Assembly: GCA_002382735.1 (NCBI GenBank)
Contig: DFZN01000015.1
Span: forward strand, 2,596-41,006
Length of the DNA: 38,411 bases
Source: a bacterium UBP11_UBA4055
Lineage (GTDB): Bacteria; UBA4055
Direction of reading: 5' to 3'
Numbering within the stretch: the first letter of the stretch is position 1; every line of letters begins with the position of its first letter. The position numbers were made by a program, and so were the translations under genes. The notes under the pieces were generated by a model that worked only from the letters and a program-made list of their open reading frames with translations, was not told the DNA's origin and searched no databases. Shown in pieces: positions 16,897 to 25,512 of the stretch.

Positions 16897-17952
16897 ATGG
16901 GAAAGAAAATCATTATAAACACACCTGATATAAACAAACCGGGAGGTGTAGCTAATTTTTATCTGGGTCTCAATGGAAAATTCAAAGATGAAGTAATATA
17001 CAACTACATTGGAGGAAGTTCGAAAAAAAGCTTTTTCGTATTTAATCTAATTGCAGACTATTTCAGGTTTATGGTTAAAATATTTAAGTTGAAACCTTCG
17101 ATAATACATATAAATCCGTCTTTAGACAGAAAGTCGCTGTTAAGGGATTCCGTATTTATTATTATAGCTAAACTTTTCGGAAAGAAGCTGTTGATCTCAT
17201 GGCACGGTTGGCAGATGAAAACTGAAAAATCAATATCAGATAAGCACAAGAGGTTATTCCGATTCTTTTTCGGTAAAGCTGACGGCATGACAGTTCTTTC
17301 CGAGGACTTCAAAAATGCTCTTTTATCGTGGGGAATAAAATGTGAAATTTATGTCGAGACCACCCTGTTTGAAGACAGTCTTATAGAAGGTTTGGATATT
17401 CATAATAAACAGCTTTCAAATGACATACTTTTCCTGTCAAGAGTAGAAGAGAAAAAGGGTATTTATGTTGTAATAGACTCTTTCTCTGATCTGAATAAAG
17501 AAATAGATTGCAGGTTAACAATTGCCGGATCGGGTTCTGAGCTTGAAAAAACAAAAAATTATGTAAATGACAAAAAAATTAAGAATATCAAATTCGCCGG
17601 CTATGTAACAGGAGAGTCGAAAATATCATTATTCAAAAACAATAGTGTCTTTATTTTGCCCAGCCACACAGAAGGAATGCCCATATCGATGCTTGAGGCG
17701 ATGGCTTTCGGCCTTGCAGTTGTCAGTAGGCCGGTAGGAGGTATAAAAGGTTTTTTTGAGAATGGTAAGATGGGGTACATTACAGAAAGTATTAACCCAA
17801 AAGATTATTATAGCATACTGAAAGGTTTGTTCTCAGACAAAGAGAAATTAAGAGAAATTTCTATATTCAATCATAACTATGCGAAAGAGAAATTCTCAGC
17901 GTCCAAAGTTTCGGAAAGACTGGAAAAAATCTATTCGTCATTATTGTTGTAA
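16897..17952 (+). CDS. Glycosyltransferase family 4
   Basis: This 351-residue GT-B enzyme is the third in the cluster. The N-terminal domain shows NTPDINKPGGVANFYLGLNG and HINPSLDRKSLLRDSVFI. The C-terminal domain has LFLSRVEEKKGIYVVIDSF, IAGSGSELEKTK, IKFAGYVTGESKISLF and the E-x7-E motif in TEGMPISMLEAMAFGLAVVS. It begins three bases after the preceding glycosyltransferase behind an AGGT element. With at least three transferases plus an unknown primer, a repeat unit of about four sugars is a reasonable guess. Confidence 0.87.
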   Translation: MGKKIIINTPDINKPGGVANFYLGLNGKFKDEVIYNYIGGSSKKSFFVFNLIADYFRFMVKIFKLKPSIIHINPSLDRKSLLRDSVFIIIAKLFGKKLLISWHGWQMKTEKSISDKHKRLFRFFFGKADGMTVLSEDFKNALLSWGIKCEIYVETTLFEDSLIEGLDIHNKQLSNDILFLSRVEEKKGIYVVIDSFSDLNKEIDCRLTIAGSGSELEKTKNYVNDKKIKNIKFAGYVTGESKISLFKNNSVFILPSHTEGMPISMLEAMAFGLAVVSRPVGGIKGFFENGKMGYITESINPKDYYSILKGLFSDKEKLREISIFNHNYAKEKFSASKVSERLEKIYSSLLL

Positions 17953-18004
17953 AAACAGAATTATTTTAATATATTTATCCCCGAGGCATTAAAGGGGAGT
18001 TTAA

Positions 18005-19210
18005 ATGACTGCAGAAAGTATTGGAACAATTAAGAGAAATATTGATGAACTTATTCAGTACCTTATTAATTCAGATTACAAAGGTTATGATCCCTACGAT
18101 ACGCTCAACTCATGGTTTCCGTTCAATATTTTCGGAGGAAGGTGGGGGCAAATTGCCGCGGTACAATTCCAGCTTAGAAACCCTGTAAACATAAGGCCTA
18201 AACTCGGTATTAAAAAAGAAAGAGGCGTAAAATCTGTAGCTCTTATACTTCAGGCAATGTCCGTTTATTATCGCGCAGATCCTTCAGAAAAGCTTTTAAA
18301 AGAAATGACCGGACTCTTTGAATGGATACTTAGCATGAGGCTCAAAGGAGAGTGGGAAGGTTCGTGCTGGGCGGTTCATTTTCCTCTTGCCATGAAAGAT
18401 AAAAGCAGGGTAAGGTTCGATCCGTCTGCAGTTCTGGCTTCTTTTGTTGCTGAGAGTCTGTATGAATATTATTTGAGCACTAAAGATGATCGAGTCCCTG
18501 ATGTGCTGAAAGGAGTAAGTGAGTTTATTCTGGCCCATGTTCCTGTTACTGAAAGACCGGAAGGTTTGTGCTACAGCTATACAACCAAGGTAAAGGACAT
18601 GGTTTTTAATGCCAACAGTTTTGTAGCCGAGGCTTTCGCCAAGACCTATGTACTTACCGGAGAAGAAAGATTTAAGGAATTATCTTTGAAAGCACTCGAT
18701 TTTACTATCCACCATCAGAAAGATGACGGAAGATGGACATACAGTATGAATCCTGTCAGCGGAATCGAGAGAGAACTTATAGATTTCCATCAGGGTTTTA
18801 TTCTCAACTCAATATTCGATATCAAGAACATACTTCAGCTTAAAGATAATAAATACGATCTTGCCATTAAAAAAGGGCTTGAATATTATCGTAAGAACCA
18901 GTTCTGCGATGACGGATCTTCAGTATGGAGAGTGCCCAAAAAATATCCGGTTGATATTCATAATCAGGGCGTGGGTATTATGACATTCTCCAAGCTGTCT
19001 GAATACGATCCCTCTTACCTTGATTTTGCAAAAAAAATCGCCGAATGGACAGATAAACACATGCGAAATAGCAGGGATGGATATTATTACTATCTTAAGC
19101 ACAGATTTTTTACAAATAAAATATCATTCATACGCTGGAATCAGTCATGGATGATGATGGGGCTATCGAATCTCTATAAAAAACTTAAGGAACTGCAGAT
19201 TGGAAGTTAA
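18005..19210 (+). CDS. Conserved polysaccharide-cluster protein with a predicted alpha/alpha-barrel fold
   Basis: This 401-residue soluble protein has no signal peptide. Regularly spaced helical pairs with aromatic and acidic residues (GYDPYDTLNSWFPF, GSCWAVHFPLA, VFNANSFVAEAFAKTY, GRWTYSM, IDFHQGFILNSIF, DIHNQGVGIMTFS, RWNQSWMMMGLSNLYKKL) suggest the six-hairpin (alpha/alpha) toroid seen in glycosidases, lyases and uronyl epimerases. The GYDPYDxLNS opening recurs in proteins of other polysaccharide clusters, some named VpsJ-like, with no proven activity that I can recall. The ATG is preceded by AGGGGAG; GGGG within it can pair with CCCC at 17979-17982 in a small hairpin. It overlaps the acetyltransferase after it. 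Function is not assigned. Confidence 0.7.
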   Translation: MTAESIGTIKRNIDELIQYLINSDYKGYDPYDTLNSWFPFNIFGGRWGQIAAVQFQLRNPVNIRPKLGIKKERGVKSVALILQAMSVYYRADPSEKLLKEMTGLFEWILSMRLKGEWEGSCWAVHFPLAMKDKSRVRFDPSAVLASFVAESLYEYYLSTKDDRVPDVLKGVSEFILAHVPVTERPEGLCYSYTTKVKDMVFNANSFVAEAFAKTYVLTGEERFKELSLKALDFTIHHQKDDGRWTYSMNPVSGIERELIDFHQGFILNSIFDIKNILQLKDNKYDLAIKKGLEYYRKNQFCDDGSSVWRVPKKYPVDIHNQGVGIMTFSKLSEYDPSYLDFAKKIAEWTDKHMRNSRDGYYYYLKHRFFTNKISFIRWNQSWMMMGLSNLYKKLKELQIGS

Positions 19211-20120
19211 TAATTCAGAAATAATAACAAGAGAAATGATAGCTGAAGACCTGAGAAATGCGGGTATCGTAAGAGGTGATATATTAAATCTTAAGATATC
19301 GCTTAAATCTATAGGAAAAGTGGAAGGAGGCGCCGATACTGTTATTGATGCGTTGCTTGATGTAGTTGGAGAAGAGGGAACGCTTGTTGCGGATTCGTTC
19401 GTGGAACCATTCCCTGTTTTTCTGAGGTTTATGTACAAAAACAGGATCTCAGATGACAGTTCCCTTTCATATGCTGGCGCGATCACGAACGCGATAACAA
19501 AAAGAAACGATGTTTTCAGGGCAACTCACCCCATACAAAGATTTGCTGCGATAGGCAGATACGCTAAAGAACTGACTGAAAATTTTACAGCAGAAAGTGA
19601 ACCTTACGGGTTTCTGAAACAAATGGCGCAAATGGAAGCTAAAAATATTAGGATCGGGGGAAAAGACAAGGTGGTCGGGGTGGGAACAACGCATGTTGCT
19701 ATCTGTGATCTCAAACTTAAACAAAAAAAGATAGCGAAAGGTATCTACTATAAAGACAGTTCGGGGAAGATAAAGTTTTTCAGAGCGGGATGGGCCAACG
19801 GTTGTCCTGTGGGGTTCAACAATCTGATAGATGTTTTCAGAGAGAACGGAAAGATATTCTCTGAAGGAAAAGTGGGGGAGGCAGAATGTATTGTAACATC
19901 AATGAAAGATACTCTTGCTTTTGAAATGGAACTTTTGAAAAAAGATCCCTCTGTTTTTTTATGCAGCAATCCGACCTGTCACTTCTGCAGCTTTACCTGG
20001 AAGGCATCAAAATATACTTTTTTTCATGCTTTTAGGTCAGCTTTAAGTAAGAAAAAAATAAAAAAAATAATAAATCTGACCGCCGTATATCTGCTCGGAC
20101 AGTATTTTCCCAAACACTGA
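19200..20120 (+). CDS. AAC(3)-fold N-acetyltransferase, probably sugar-modifying
   Basis: This 306-residue protein of the Antibiotic_NAT superfamily transfers acetyl from acetyl-CoA to an amino group. Motifs include LRNAGIVRGDILNLKISLKS, EGGADTVIDALLDVVGEEGT, ATHPIQRFAAIGRYA (catalytic-region His) and KVVGVGTTHVAICDL. Family members in glycan clusters are thought to N-acetylate amino sugars; the name should not be read as drug resistance here. The start is TTG at 19200, with AAGG nine bases upstream, overlapping the previous gene by 11 bases. A basic, hydrophobic C-terminus (SALSKKKIKKIINLTAVYLL) could bring it to the membrane. Confidence 0.8.
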   Translation: MEVNNSEIITREMIAEDLRNAGIVRGDILNLKISLKSIGKVEGGADTVIDALLDVVGEEGTLVADSFVEPFPVFLRFMYKNRISDDSSLSYAGAITNAITKRNDVFRATHPIQRFAAIGRYAKELTENFTAESEPYGFLKQMAQMEAKNIRIGGKDKVVGVGTTHVAICDLKLKQKKIAKGIYYKDSSGKIKFFRAGWANGCPVGFNNLIDVFRENGKIFSEGKVGEAECIVTSMKDTLAFEMELLKKDPSVFLCSNPTCHFCSFTWKASKYTFFHAFRSALSKKKIKKIINLTAVYLLGQYFPKH

Positions 20121-20128
20121 GGTAATAG

Positions 20129-21151
20129 TTGAAAACGATATGGATAGATCTAGATAATTCACCACATGTTCAGATATTCGAGAACATAATAAAGGAACTT
20201 GAAAAGGACCATAAGGTTTATGTTACTGCAAGGGATTATAATCAAACCGTACCACTGCTCGATCTGAAGGGCATAAAGTACAGGCTGTTCGGAAAGCACC
20301 CAGGAAAGAATAAGTTCAATAAGTACTTTTTCAATCTCCTCAGGACTTTCAGGCTTCTTTTGTGGGGCATAGGTAAAAAGATCGATCTTTCGGTCACGCA
20401 CGGTTCAAGATCAGGGATACTGGCTTCAAAACTCCTCGCAGTGCCGTCGATAATTATGTTTGATTACGAGCATATGGAAAGTTTTCTGTTCAAGAGTCTC
20501 AGTAAATACATGCTTGCGACCAATTACCTGGAAAAAGACCACCTGATAAAGCTTGGTTATCCGGAAGAAAAACTGAACTTTTATCCGGGACTTAAAGAAA
20601 ATATTTATCTGCCGTTCTATAAAAACGATCCTTCCATAAAAGAAAGGCTCGGGCTTGATGATGAAAAAATAATAATACTCCTCAGGCCGGCCAGCGAAAT
20701 ATCCCACTACAACGCTGACATCTCATATAACCTGATCGAAGATCTTTTTCAGTATTTAATTTCGCAGAATAATGTTCAGATAGTTTTCGTTCCGCGTTAC
20801 GAATTTCAGAAGGATAAGTACGCAAAGTACATCAATAATTCCAAAAATAATGTGATAGTACCAAAAAAAGTAGAAGAAGGACTCAACATTGTCTATTACA
20901 GCGATCTCGTCATTAGCGGCGGCGGAACAATGAACAGGGAAGCTGCTGCTATGAACACTCCCGTTTACAGTATTTTTCAGGGCATGAGGCCGTCAATTGA
21001 CGAAAACCTTGAGAAACAGGGCAGACTTAGCTTTATTAGTTTAAAAGATGACTTTTCAAAAATAGTTTTCAAAAAGAAACAGCTTTCAGATATCAATATG
21101 AGCAGAGATGCTTTTGAAGCTGTTTTGGAGTTTATTAAAAGTAAGGTTTAA
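20129..21151 (+). CDS. DUF354 family protein (glycosyltransferase-like)
   Basis: This 340-residue protein matches the DUF354 family: MKTIWIDLDNSPHVQIFENI at the N-terminus, VTARDYNQTVPLLDLKGIKY, THGSRSGILASKLLAVPSI, FDYEHMESFLF, YPGLKENIYLPFY and a C-terminal SGGGTMNREAAAMNTPVYSI. The layout resembles two-domain GT-B enzymes such as UDP-GlcNAc 2-epimerases and MurG-like transferases, so a nucleotide-sugar function is likely. The start is TTG behind GAGGT, eight bases after the acetyltransferase. It is the last plus-strand gene of the main operon, and its stop is three bases from the stop of the convergent SGNH gene. Confidence 0.78.
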   Translation: MKTIWIDLDNSPHVQIFENIIKELEKDHKVYVTARDYNQTVPLLDLKGIKYRLFGKHPGKNKFNKYFFNLLRTFRLLLWGIGKKIDLSVTHGSRSGILASKLLAVPSIIMFDYEHMESFLFKSLSKYMLATNYLEKDHLIKLGYPEEKLNFYPGLKENIYLPFYKNDPSIKERLGLDDEKIIILLRPASEISHYNADISYNLIEDLFQYLISQNNVQIVFVPRYEFQKDKYAKYINNSKNNVIVPKKVEEGLNIVYYSDLVISGGGTMNREAAAMNTPVYSIFQGMRPSIDENLEKQGRLSFISLKDDFSKIVFKKKQLSDINMSRDAFEAVLEFIKSKV

Positions 21152-21154
21152 GCA

Positions 21155-22192
21155 TTATTCCGGACCTTTGATCATTCTATGAAATCGATCGGATAAAAAT
21201 TTACCGATCACAATGTGACCTTTATGATTCCAGTGTCCTCTTCTACCCGTTGCTTTCCAGTAATTCAAGTCTTGACCGGATACCAAATAGCTGTTTAATA
21301 TCGCACTCAGATCAATAAATTTCAAATTTCTTTCAAGGCAAATACCAAGAATTTCTCCAGGGAATTTTTCGTAATCGCTATTTACCACGATAACTCTTTC
21401 CTGATCCAATTTCTCAAAGATAATTTTTGTTATGGGATCGAGCTGAAAAGATTTTTTATCTGAAGATTTTTTCTCAACTGATTCAGGTTTTAACCAATCA
21501 TAACATTTTTGAAAAAGTATCGGCAGGATCGGAGTTTTTGCAGCTTTTTTTCTCACGCTGTTCATTATTTGAAAAATAGTGAAATTGTGAATAAAGAATT
21601 TAGAATATTCAAACGCAGCTATCTGCCCGGCATCAAAATCGAAGTTAATTGTTAAACTGTCGTTTATCATTCTTACTTTTGGAAGCAGAGGATCGGGGTT
21701 TTTGGGGGAAAGATCATCATTAGATAGGATGTAAACTACAAAGTCCGGATCAAATTTCTGAACGAAAGTATTATGATATGCGTAAACATCACCGATGTCA
21801 AATCCGCTTCTTCCAAAATTCAGAACTTCTATTTTCTTGTTCGGAATTCTTCCCGCCAGTTCTTCTTCAATTATATTTCCAAAGTAATGCCTTTCAAAAA
21901 CCTGGAATGATTCTATGTATGAATCACCGAGCAAAGCTATCCTTAAAGTATTGGGATCTTTTTCAGGCGGAACAGCTTCACCAAGATAGCGGTATTCATT
22001 ATACTTTCCTATCCCAAAACCTTCATTAAAATAGACATAAGTAAGACCGCTTCTATTTCCCCGCCCTATGTCATTATAGAAATCTGAGCTTGAGACCATA
22101 GCCACATAAGATGTTCTGAAAAACATCTCGCAGATCAGCAGAGTAACCGTGAAGGTAATTAGAAACAAAAATATTTGCTTTAATACTTTCAT
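21155..22192 (-). CDS. Membrane-anchored SGNH hydrolase-type O-acetyltransferase partner
   Basis: This 345-residue protein has an N-terminal membrane anchor (QIFLFLITFTVTLLICEMFF) and a periplasmic SGNH domain. The catalytic blocks are visible: GDSYIESF (nucleophile Ser), NFGRSGFD (Gly), LSNDD (Asn) and GHWNHKGHIVIGKF (His block). Next to an MBOAT gene such proteins finish the transfer of acetyl or other acyl groups to a glycan, as AlgX/AlgJ or PatB do. The start is set at ATG 22192 because GGGTG lies just upstream; GTG 22198 is part of that element. It follows the MBOAT gene closely. Confidence 0.83.
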   Translation of the reverse strand: MKVLKQIFLFLITFTVTLLICEMFFRTSYVAMVSSSDFYNDIGRGNRSGLTYVYFNEGFGIGKYNEYRYLGEAVPPEKDPNTLRIALLGDSYIESFQVFERHYFGNIIEEELAGRIPNKKIEVLNFGRSGFDIGDVYAYHNTFVQKFDPDFVVYILSNDDLSPKNPDPLLPKVRMINDSLTINFDFDAGQIAAFEYSKFFIHNFTIFQIMNSVRKKAAKTPILPILFQKCYDWLKPESVEKKSSDKKSFQLDPITKIIFEKLDQERVIVVNSDYEKFPGEILGICLERNLKFIDLSAILNSYLVSGQDLNYWKATGRRGHWNHKGHIVIGKFLSDRFHRMIKGPE

Positions 22193-22201
22193 TTTCACCC
22201 G

Positions 22202-23695
22202 TTAAAATTGAAAATAAACAAAAGGTAAAGGTTCTGCAATGAACATGTAAATAAGAGTCACGAAGAAAATGGCTGACAAAATACCCCATACGATACCCTT
22301 TGACCTTATCTTTAAAATGAATTCATGGCTGCCGGTTTTGTACTCGAGAAGATCAAATATGAATACGGCTGCGCCGTAAGCTATAATTACGGAAGTAAAA
22401 AGCAGAGTATTTTCGCTATTCTCCCAAAATATAATTTTTTCAAAGAATATTGCTACATCAGTCAATGACACAAGCCCGAAAAATATGAACGATAAAACAA
22501 TTGAAATAAATGTAAATATAATGCTGATCGCGCTTTGTAAAGATCGTCCTGAAAACCTAAACAGGCTTCTAACAGCTTTATGAGTTAAAGCCTTTTTATT
22601 AAGGATCATTGACCGGTGAACGGTTAAGAACAATCCGTGAAGCGCTCCCCAAATAACAAAATTCCAGCTTGCTCCATGCCATAACCCGCACAGCGTAAAT
22701 GTAACCATAGTTGAAAGAATGTAGATAATATAATCAGACTTTAAACCGAAGTATTTTTCTTTAGGAAGATTTCTGGAAATACTGTAAGAAAGGGGTAAAT
22801 ACAAATAGTCTCTAAGCCAGTTGGAAAGTGAAATATGCCATCTGCGCCAGAATTCAGAAATGTTCTTAGAAAAATAGGGCTGCTCAAAATTTTTCATAAG
22901 TTCGATCCCAAATAGCTTGGCTGATCCTCTCGCAATGCTCGTATAGCCTGAAAAGTCAGCATATATCTGGATCGTAAAAAGTAATAACGCGGCTATGATC
23001 TCGTAAGAACTATAATATTCCAGATTCTTAAAGATGTTATCAACATATCTTCCGGCGGTGTCACCGATCATTATTTTTTTAAAAAGGCCGGTTATTATCA
23101 GAGTTATACCTTCTGATAACTGTGCCTTCGAAGCTGCAAGCTTTTTCTTCAATTGAGGAAGAAAATTTCCGGGCCGTTCGATCGGTCCTGCAATAAGTTT
23201 AGGGAAAAAAGAGACATACAGTGCGAAGTCTGTAAGTGAATATTCGGGAGAGATTTTTTTTCTGAAAACATCTGTTACATAAGATATATTCTGGAAAGTG
23301 TAGAAAGATATGCCCAACGGTATTATCAGGTTCAAATGAAGATCATCAGTACTTGTGCCGAATAAACTGAAGAAAACTCCGAAGCTGCCGATAAAGAAAT
23401 TAAAATATTTGAAGAATATCAGAATTCCCAGGTTGAAAATGATCCCCGACCAAAACAACATTTTTCTTTTTTTAATAATTACAGTATCTGAAGCACTGCC
23501 GAGGTTCTTACCGATGTAAAAATTTATTATGGTTAGAAGGGCAATAAAACCGCAGAATCTCCAGTCCCAGTATGCGTAGAATGCATAACTTGATATCAGC
23601 AGGTAGATGTTTTTGCTTTTTCTTCCGGGCAGGATATAAAATATAGGTAAAAGAGCCGTGAGGAAGATCAAATATATGAAAGAGTTAAATAACAT
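22202..23695 (-). CDS. MBOAT family O-acyltransferase (AlgI-like)
   Basis: This 497-residue multi-pass membrane protein moves acyl groups across the inner membrane for glycan O-acylation. It has the family's opening (MLFNSFIYLIFLTALLPIFY), SSYAFYAYWDWRF, YTFQNISYVTDVFRKKI, LIAGPIERPGNFLPQL, YADFSGYTSIARGSAKLFGI, FWRRWHISLSNWLRDYLYLP and the invariant-histidine segment LCGLWHGASWNFVIWGALHG. The open frame extends ten codons upstream to a TTG at 23725; ATG 23695 with GGTAAG before it fits the family start. It pairs with the SGNH protein ten bases downstream. Confidence 0.92.
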   Translation of the reverse strand: MLFNSFIYLIFLTALLPIFYILPGRKSKNIYLLISSYAFYAYWDWRFCGFIALLTIINFYIGKNLGSASDTVIIKKRKMLFWSGIIFNLGILIFFKYFNFFIGSFGVFFSLFGTSTDDLHLNLIIPLGISFYTFQNISYVTDVFRKKISPEYSLTDFALYVSFFPKLIAGPIERPGNFLPQLKKKLAASKAQLSEGITLIITGLFKKIMIGDTAGRYVDNIFKNLEYYSSYEIIAALLLFTIQIYADFSGYTSIARGSAKLFGIELMKNFEQPYFSKNISEFWRRWHISLSNWLRDYLYLPLSYSISRNLPKEKYFGLKSDYIIYILSTMVTFTLCGLWHGASWNFVIWGALHGLFLTVHRSMILNKKALTHKAVRSLFRFSGRSLQSAISIIFTFISIVLSFIFFGLVSLTDVAIFFEKIIFWENSENTLLFTSVIIAYGAAVFIFDLLEYKTGSHEFILKIRSKGIVWGILSAIFFVTLIYMFIAEPLPFVYFQF

Positions 23696-23724
23696 TAACT
23701 TACCGTAAAAAATATACAGGTGCA

Positions 23725-23753
23725 AATTTATAACAGATGTATGTAAAAATCAA
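23725..23753 (-). promoter_or_regulatory. Possible promoter for the MBOAT-SGNH pair
   Basis: On the minus strand TTGATT (23753-23748), a 17-base spacer and TAAATT (23730-23725) lie in the gap behind the propeller gene. It is a weaker match than the promoter at 26667-26695; read-through from that promoter is also possible. Confidence 0.4.
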
Positions 23754-23762
23754 GTTTAAAAC

Positions 23763-25511
23763 TTATTTTACTACCAGCGGGATATTGGATTTATACAAGC
23801 CTTTATCTATACCGGCACCAGCAAATATATAACCGTCGCTACTTTTATAAATTGCTATTACATTACTTCCTGAAGAGATCGGTATATTGTTCCAAACTCC
23901 GCCGAGAAATAAACTATATCGTAAATAATCGATACCGCCGGCAAAAACAATATTATTTTCATCAATATAAAGTGAACTTATAGAATAGGAAGAAAATGAC
24001 CAGTCCGTCCATTGGGATTGTCCGTTCAATTTATATCTTAAAACATCACTGTAACTATTCCAGTATACAATACCGTCATTTGAAGTGTTTTCGATTAATG
24101 ACACATAATCTATTCCTGAATCAATCCAGTTAAGATCATCATCCGTATAATAAAGGTCATGGCTATCCGGAGCATATATTCTACCGTCGGATAATCTTAT
24201 AAAGTCCAAAGGTCTGCTTGCCGGGAATGATAAACTTTGCCATGTGGAACCATAATCATCAGATCTGTAGAATCCCCAGTAACCTGAGACATAATATTTG
24301 TAATCGGAAGTGAAAATAAGATGTGTTATCTCTTTTACGGGGCAGCTTCTTTGTACCCAGGTCTGGCCATAATCACTGGAACGGAATAAACCTGAAGTAT
24401 AAGTGTCGTCATCCGTTCCTATAGCTATTCGTTCATACCTTTCAAGTTTTATAGTATTTACAGGAATAGACAGTTGTTTGGCGGACCAGGTTGCACCGTA
24501 ATCGGCTGAAGTGTAAATTCCGTCATTCGTTCCTACGAATACATAATTTCTTAAAGTTAGTATTGATCTTACAGTGGGATAAACGATCTGACCGTTCGTA
24601 GTCCAGGTTGTTCCCCAGTCAGTTGATTCGAAGATCAAAAGATCATCGGTATATCCTGCTATAAGTTTTGTTGAGTTGCTTGAGAATGAAGTTACTCTGC
24701 CCTGTGATTCTTTTACTGTGGGCCACCATGACTGCGCAACATATTTCCTGTATAGTTTATCCGCAACACTGCAGTACATGTATCCGTCTTTCCCGGCGTG
24801 TATTGAGTTTACGCTTGTGTAATTAAATCCCTGTGTGACCCATTCCGTACCTGAAAGTTTATAAATTCCGTTGTTTTTTACAGAAATAAATACTGTTCCG
24901 TCAGTTGTGACCTGTATATCGTTTATTACGCTGTCTTTAGGAAGATTATAATTGATCTCTTCCCATGTTATACCGAAGTCAGTTGATCTGCAGAGACCTT
25001 TGTTGTATTCATCTACATACATAATATCGGTTGAACTTAGAGCCATTTTCAGCGGATATTCATAGGTGATCGACCATGAAGTCCCGTTATTATCAGATTT
25101 ATAAAGACCGTCTGTTGAACCGCAGTATATTGTTCCCGAACTGTTCTCAACCACACAGAAAGCAGTAGTTTCGACCAGTATCTGTGTAAGGCTGTATGTT
25201 GAAGTGTTCGAAGAATAGTAAAGACCATTTGAAGTTTTTATTAAAACTGCATTATCTGAAGAATTGTATATTCCTGAAACAGTACCGCAATAGTCGAGAA
25301 TTTTTGACCATGTATTTGAGCCGTTTTTTAAGACATAAACTTCTGAGCTGCCTGAGTTCACAGCAAAAATGTCTCCGAGGCCGTTTATACTTACAATTTT
25401 ACCTACAGGATAAGCTTCGACAGAATAAAGACTTTCAACTCTCTGCATAGCAATACTCTGTGCGAAAATAAAAGAAGAGAAAACCAATATTAACAAATAG
25501 ATCTTTTTCAT
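23763..25511 (-). CDS. Secreted BNR/YCF48-like beta-propeller protein
   Basis: This 582-residue protein has a signal peptide (MKKIYLLILVFSSFIFA, then QSIAMQ). Many BNR-type Asp-box motifs follow, spaced every 45-60 residues: KSDNNGTSWS, STDFGITWE, STDWGTTWT, SADYGATWS, SSDYGQTWV and SDDYGSTWQ. These are marks of sialidase-like and YCF48-like propellers. The sialidase catalytic residues cannot be identified, so a binding or structural role is more likely than hydrolysis. It has no membrane anchor or recognisable sorting domain. The gene is one base downstream of the fibronectin-III protein gene, sharing its promoter. Why it sits in a glycan locus is unknown. Confidence 0.75.
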   Translation of the reverse strand: MKKIYLLILVFSSFIFAQSIAMQRVESLYSVEAYPVGKIVSINGLGDIFAVNSGSSEVYVLKNGSNTWSKILDYCGTVSGIYNSSDNAVLIKTSNGLYYSSNTSTYSLTQILVETTAFCVVENSSGTIYCGSTDGLYKSDNNGTSWSITYEYPLKMALSSTDIMYVDEYNKGLCRSTDFGITWEEINYNLPKDSVINDIQVTTDGTVFISVKNNGIYKLSGTEWVTQGFNYTSVNSIHAGKDGYMYCSVADKLYRKYVAQSWWPTVKESQGRVTSFSSNSTKLIAGYTDDLLIFESTDWGTTWTTNGQIVYPTVRSILTLRNYVFVGTNDGIYTSADYGATWSAKQLSIPVNTIKLERYERIAIGTDDDTYTSGLFRSSDYGQTWVQRSCPVKEITHLIFTSDYKYYVSGYWGFYRSDDYGSTWQSLSFPASRPLDFIRLSDGRIYAPDSHDLYYTDDDLNWIDSGIDYVSLIENTSNDGIVYWNSYSDVLRYKLNGQSQWTDWSFSSYSISSLYIDENNIVFAGGIDYLRYSLFLGGVWNNIPISSGSNVIAIYKSSDGYIFAGAGIDKGLYKSNIPLVVK

Positions 25512-25512
25512 C

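Noticed and set aside
19200..20120. Aminoglycoside resistance gene
   Set aside because: The fold is the AAC(3) superfamily, but the gene is embedded by overlap in a glycan operon, where such proteins are thought to acetylate amino sugars.
21140..21175. Bidirectional terminator at the convergent junction
   Set aside because: Only a five-base stem (AAGGT/ACCTT) with a 16-base loop and no T-run can be drawn.
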